Assembly: GCA_020796225.1 (NCBI GenBank)
Contig: CM036767.1
Span: 19,529,927 to 19,593,926 of the forward strand
Length of the DNA: 64,000 nucleotides
From: Arion vulgaris
Taxonomy: Eukaryota; Mollusca; Gastropoda; Stylommatophora; Arionidae
Reading direction: 5' to 3'
Made by a program: the position numbers and the translations under genes. This document shows positions 37,501-43,500 of the stretch, in pieces; the first letter of the stretch is position 1, and each line of letters starts with the position of its first letter. The notes below the pieces were generated by a model. That model ran no database searches. It saw only the letters and a program-made list of their open reading frames with translations, and had not been told where the DNA came from.

Positions 37501-40500
37501 TGTGTTGTTGTCAAACTTTCAAACATGATATCTCAAACATTTTTGGTCTAATTGACTTGCAATTTGGCACATATATTCTTAGATATGCAATGCTTAATGT
37601 GAAGTAAAATAATCTCAAACCAATAAAAATAGCTATATTTTCTTAAATTTAAGCAAGTTTGAACAATGGAAATTTTACCACTTTTGGGAGTGGTATATCA
37701 TTTAAATTCATTTTAAAAAAAAAGTTCTTTATGAAATTCAAATATTTTACTTCACATTAACCAACTGACTGTTGCGAACATGTATGCTAAAAATGAAGGC
37801 TTTCAAACAATTGGCTCCTGAGTAATCTTGTTTGAAAAAGTATCTATTTTTAGTAACGGCGGCCATATTGTAATCTAATTTGCATATTAAAGAAAACATT
37901 TTTTCATCAGATAATTTTTAAAACCCTATTAAGTGTAACTGTGTGGTTTAAATTAAGCTGGGAACTATATTAACAATTATAGCCTTCCTGAGGATAGATC
38001 TACCTTAATAATAATAATTCCTCTCGTACCGTTATAAGTTACATAGTGCATGCAAGTATTATCTCCATACCGCTTTATCCTGGGCGACTCGCTCAATTTC
38101 CACCGTGGAACTGAGATCGATATTTCTTACCTCTCTCAGCAAAGTTCATTTCATGGTCTCCTTAGGTCGTCCTCTCTTACTTGAACCCTTTGTATCCCAC
38201 TTCAATGCCTGCTTTGATATTCTTTGATCATTACTTCTCAAGGTGTGTCCAACATATCTCCATCTTCTCCTTCTTATAACAGTTGTCACTAGTGGTTGAC
38301 CAGACATGTCTCTGATTTCTTCACTTCTCTTGAATTCGTTCCATTTTATATTCATTATGCTTCGCTGACATCTATTTTCAAATGCATTCAACTTGATTTC
38401 TATATCTCTAGTCATTTTCCAACTCTCGTTGGCATATGTTAGGATTGATACAACATTTGAATTGAAAATTCTTAATCTAGTTTTAATGCTATATAACTTG
38501 CAGTTCCATATTTTATTTAGACTTTTAAAAGCTGGTGTTGCTTTGACAATTCGTAGCATAATTTCTTTTTTAACATCTCCTGTGCAATAAGGACATGTTT
38601 TACTAACATCTTAAACAATGTCGGCACTAGAAGGATATACTTTTGTTCTTACTTGCCAGATCTTCTCACTGCATGCAATTTTGAGAGCGGTCTGTGTTCT
38701 CTTCAAAATGATGGAACAGCTGACTTTCAGTGGGTACACAAAAGTGGTGCCAGCAGTGCTGGGCCCAAAACTGGAAACACATATGGTGCAGGTAATGTAG
38801 TTAATTTTTTTTAGTTAATTGGTTAGTTAGCTAGTTAATTATTTAGTTAATTAGCGATGTATATAATTTTTTATGACTAATGTGGAGGTGTTGAATGAGG
38901 CCAAGACACAGAGAAAGCTCATTATCAATAAAAGAAAGAGGCAGTCATCGTTTTTCGGGCATGTGATGAGAAAGGAGGTTTAGAACACATTGTAGAAGCT
39001 TGAGGGGACGCGAGACAGAGGAAAACAGAGAGAGAAGACTTTGGACAGCCTGACTTCATGGTACGGAAGAACGTCAACATCTGAGTTGATAGAAAACACC
39101 AGACACAGAGATTTGTGAAAATCAATGATCGCATACGCCAGACGGCATCTGATGATGGTGATCTAATTTAGCTAGTCAGCAAGCTAGTTAACTAGTTAGT
39201 CAGCAAGTAATAAGTCTCATTAGCCCTTTAGCTGCTAAGGACGTATATATACGTTTTCCCATTCACTTCTAAAGACGCATTAACACGTCTGTTATTATCT
39301 CTCCTCTGTGGGCTAAAGACGTGTTAACACGTTATACATTGCTACTGTCACTGCTATAGGTGTACATTCACGTTTGTGACCTAGAAACAAAAGCAGCTAT
39401 TTTTAGCGCTCCCTTCAGAAAGTATGTAGCAGCGAAAGGGTTAAGCTTTATAAAAAGTGTTTTTAGCCGCCTCTGTTATATCTGATGTCCACCTTTTGCG
39501 CAGACGGTTTTTGGCTTTGTATCCATTGTATCGGAGTAACATTGCTCTTTTATGCGCACTCACTGTCTGTTGGTAATCTGCTTATATGACCCAACCATTT
39601 TTAAAATTTTGATGAAGCTCAGTACTGAATTGTACCAACGTTTTTTCTGAAGTCTTTATTTCTCAACCGGTCTCTTCTTGTTACTCCCAGCATTCTGCGT
39701 AGACATTACATCTCTGTCGTGACTAATTTTCTTATATCATTTGATGCCAGTGTCCAGGTTTGGCACTGATAGCATAATCATCATCAAGGTGCGTATCCTT
39801 TATGGGACGTTGCTCTATTTGCAGCGCATCTAAATTCACTCTGTCTCTTGCCAGTTCACCCACTTCATCGATGGTCATATTCATTCTGCATCAAGTTCTT
39901 GGCAAAATACAACCAGTAGTTTGCCATTGCTTTCTGATTGGTTCTTGCCACTTAACTATAATAATCTCTGATGTTTCGCTGAACCCGATACCAGGCTGTT
40001 CCAGCTTCCGCCTTCGCAGCCGTTGTTGACATTGCCATTCTTCCGCCTTTTCTGCCGGCAGCCTTGTGTACTGTAGAAAGGAGACTTCCTTCGAGTTTTG
40101 CTCTACGTAGTTTCGCCGGCTAGTCGAAGTCGTTGCCCGGAAGGTGGGGGGTGTGGCGCTGCTGATAGAATAATATTGTGAGAAATATTGTATTGAACAA
40201 TGCTCTTTTAGTTTTCGTGGTAACATATTTGCATTTCAAATATTTGTTGGCATTTGTCCTATGATTTGATTTGTTTTATTGCATCTATGTTGGAATACGT
40301 TAGTTATTCTTCCACTTGCTGAAAAAATGCTCCATAAGTATGTAACGTCTTTTACTTGTTTTAATAGGCGTTTGTCGATGGAGATATTGGTAGTGTTTTC
40401 CTCTCTAGCGAATGTCATTACTTCAGTTTTGTCGATGTTTATTCTCATGTTGTATACATCTCATGTTAAATGGAGTCTGTTAGTGTGTTACTGTAGCTGT

Positions 40501-43500
40501 TCCTGAGAGTTGTTAACATTATTGATAAGATCGAACGCAAACAAACAGAAAACCAAACGTTTACTCATAATATATATTCAATCTGCAGATTCCTATCTAA
40601 TAGCAACCGCAGCTGGTCATCATGGCTTTGCAAGGGTTATTACCCCTACCTTCAACAGAGGAGATGTATGCATTGACTTCTACCTATTCCAACCTGGACC
40701 TTCCTCTTACCTGAATATCATTGTATTTGGACCCAACGTGTCACGACAAACAATCCAAACATATCCTAACACCAAATTGAACAGCTGGGTCCACCCTCGC
40801 CTTCATTTCAGTATTTCTCAAGGCGCCGCATTTCAGGTAATAAATACATTACATTTAAAAAATTACACGCTTAACTCAACTAATACTAGTAACCACTAGA
40901 ACGGCTTACAAATGTTCGCTAAACACACCCGAGCCGCTGTAGGGCTTTTCACATAGAATACTTTCTATCTTTTTGTAATAAATCTTCCAATTTGTTATCG
41001 TAGCTCATTGTTCATTTGATTTAAAGATCATCGTCAACGTCCACCGGACACGTCCATAATTCCTTCGATCTCCTCTTAAGCAGTGTGTAAAGACCTTCTT
41101 AGCGATCGTTATTTTGATGATTATACCGTTAGACTCGTTCTTTTGATAAGTTCGACTGTTTGTCTAGAGCTCATCTCTGGGGACATGTAGTTTTGAATGT
41201 AGTGTTGAGTTGTAGGGCCAACATTCCTTTCTATGGAGGACATACAGGGATCAGTCTTGCAGGGCATGCTCTGTGGTTTGATCAGCGGTGCCATAAGGAC
41301 AGAGAGGGATGGGACAATCGTATCCTTTGTAGGTGTTTGTTCAGTCTGTTAGTACTATCCTAAGTCAGAAGATGATAGTGTGTTTAGACTGGTTGGTGTA
41401 TCTATTGGAATTTCATTCATGGTCTTCCCGTCTTACCGCACATTTATCGTTGATATATGTAGTAATATGTGAATTACGACCCTTTCACTACAGGCGACAA
41501 ATCCATACCAGAGCTTAGATACGCAGACAATACTGTATTATTATCCACCAGCAAAGAGGGTTTGGAAAACCTAATCAGGACGACCAAGAAACATAGTGAA
41601 GACCAACATCTGTATTTGAATACACAACAAAAATAATCTCAACTGACAAAGCGAAGGGCTCATCTAACATCCAAATAAACAATGAAGAACTCCAATGTGT
41701 AAAGAGCTACGAATACCTGGGCTCAATAGTCAACAATAACGGTGACTGCTCAAAAGAGATCTCAAGAAAATTGGCAATATCAATCGAGAAGTTAAACACT
41801 ATAAAGAACATGTGGCAAAGTATCAGAAAAATATTAAAATTAAAAATATTGAGAACATGCTTTTTCCAGCAGTGGTCACTTTATAGTTATGAATCATAGA
41901 CCATTCCACAAACAACAAGAACGAAAATTCAGTCTTTCGAAACTAAATGCTACCAGAAAGACCCTACGAATACCATGGACAGAAAAAAGATGTCCAGAAA
42001 GTACTAAATGTTAAAGAGAATTGACTGATAAACAACATACTATACAGACAAATTATAAATTTGGTTAAATCAAGCGTCACAATGGCTTGGTGAAAACAAT
42101 ATTAGAGGGCAGTGTCCCAGGACGCAAAGGCAGACCAAGAAGAAGAAGGCTACAAGATATTAAAAGAAAACTGAATATTACCATCGGTGAAGTGGGTGAA
42201 CTGGTTAGAGACAGTGAATTTCAGATGCGCTGCAAAGAGAGCAAAGTCCTATAAAGGATACGCATCTTGATGATGAAAAGTAGTAAAACAAATATATACA
42301 TAAATAGTGTGTATGTTATTCCCCTCCGCTCCTTTTGGAGCATAAGACCTCAGCTGTTCTCCCATTTTTCTGGTTATTTTCTTCATGATTTCCCAGAACA
42401 GTCCAGCACCATTCACTTCCTCAAGAAGACTCTTTCTTCGGGTCTGTTTAGGACGTCCACATTTTCGTTTCCCTTGCGGGTTCCACTCAAGTGCTTGTTT
42501 ATTAACACTCGACTGTGTCTTCCAAATGGTATGTTCGACCCATCGACATTTTATTCATATATAAAGTAAAACAAAGCATAAAGACAAGCAAAATTAAATA
42601 TTTCGGATACATCAAACGACATGAGTGCCTCCAGGCACTCATAAAATAATTTTGAAAGGAATGGTGCCTAGAAGAAGAATAAGAGGAAGACCTAGAAGAC
42701 GATGGATGCAAGATGTCATTGACGATCTGAGAATGACTGCTGCTGACGCCGGTCAACTTGCACAGAATGGAGAGTTTTTGGACATCTGTCATGGGAGCCA
42801 AGTTCCGGAAGGGACAAGGTACTTGATGATGATGGTAAAGTAAAAAGTAAGTTAAGAAACCTTTTTTCACATCTCTAGGTATATTGGGTAATATAGTGTT
42901 AGCCCCGTATTATTCATTGACCGTCGGCACATGATGTGTCTTCTGGTCAATCGCATTTACTTCCCAGTCATTTTCTTGGTTCCAAATTGAGCTTGGTCGA
43001 TCTTAAAGCTGTTATGGTCGGAAAATATTCCGTTGTGGGATTGAACCGGTAGCACTAGCCGAAGAAGCGAATTCCCTAACAACTACGCTACTCCGGCTCT
43101 CTCTTAATACATAGTATATCGGATAATACTGGTATATATTTGTGGGTCTCTGTGGCTAAGGGATTAAGCCCTTGACTTGCGAGTCGAAGGTCGTGGGTTC
43201 GAATCCGGACCGCTCCGTTCTATTCACGAGTGAACTTTTGCAGAGACCACTATGATTTGTTGCCGGAGTTGCGGAGTTCGTGCTTTGGGCAATACTCTCG
43301 GCAGGTGGCTTGTCCTTTCTGTGTAGAGGGACCGAGTCATATGTGGTAAAACCCGGTGCAATGAAGTCAATCCTTTAGCTTAACAATCCCGTTTTAATGT
43401 GATACTTATTGCAAACAACATAAATACAACATAAATACAACATAAATACAACATAAAAACAACATAAAAACAACATAAAAACAACATAAATGTGTAATAC

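Noticed and set aside
43141..43215. tRNA gene
   Set aside because: tRNA-like head continues into a 250-bp SINE body shared with 25417.
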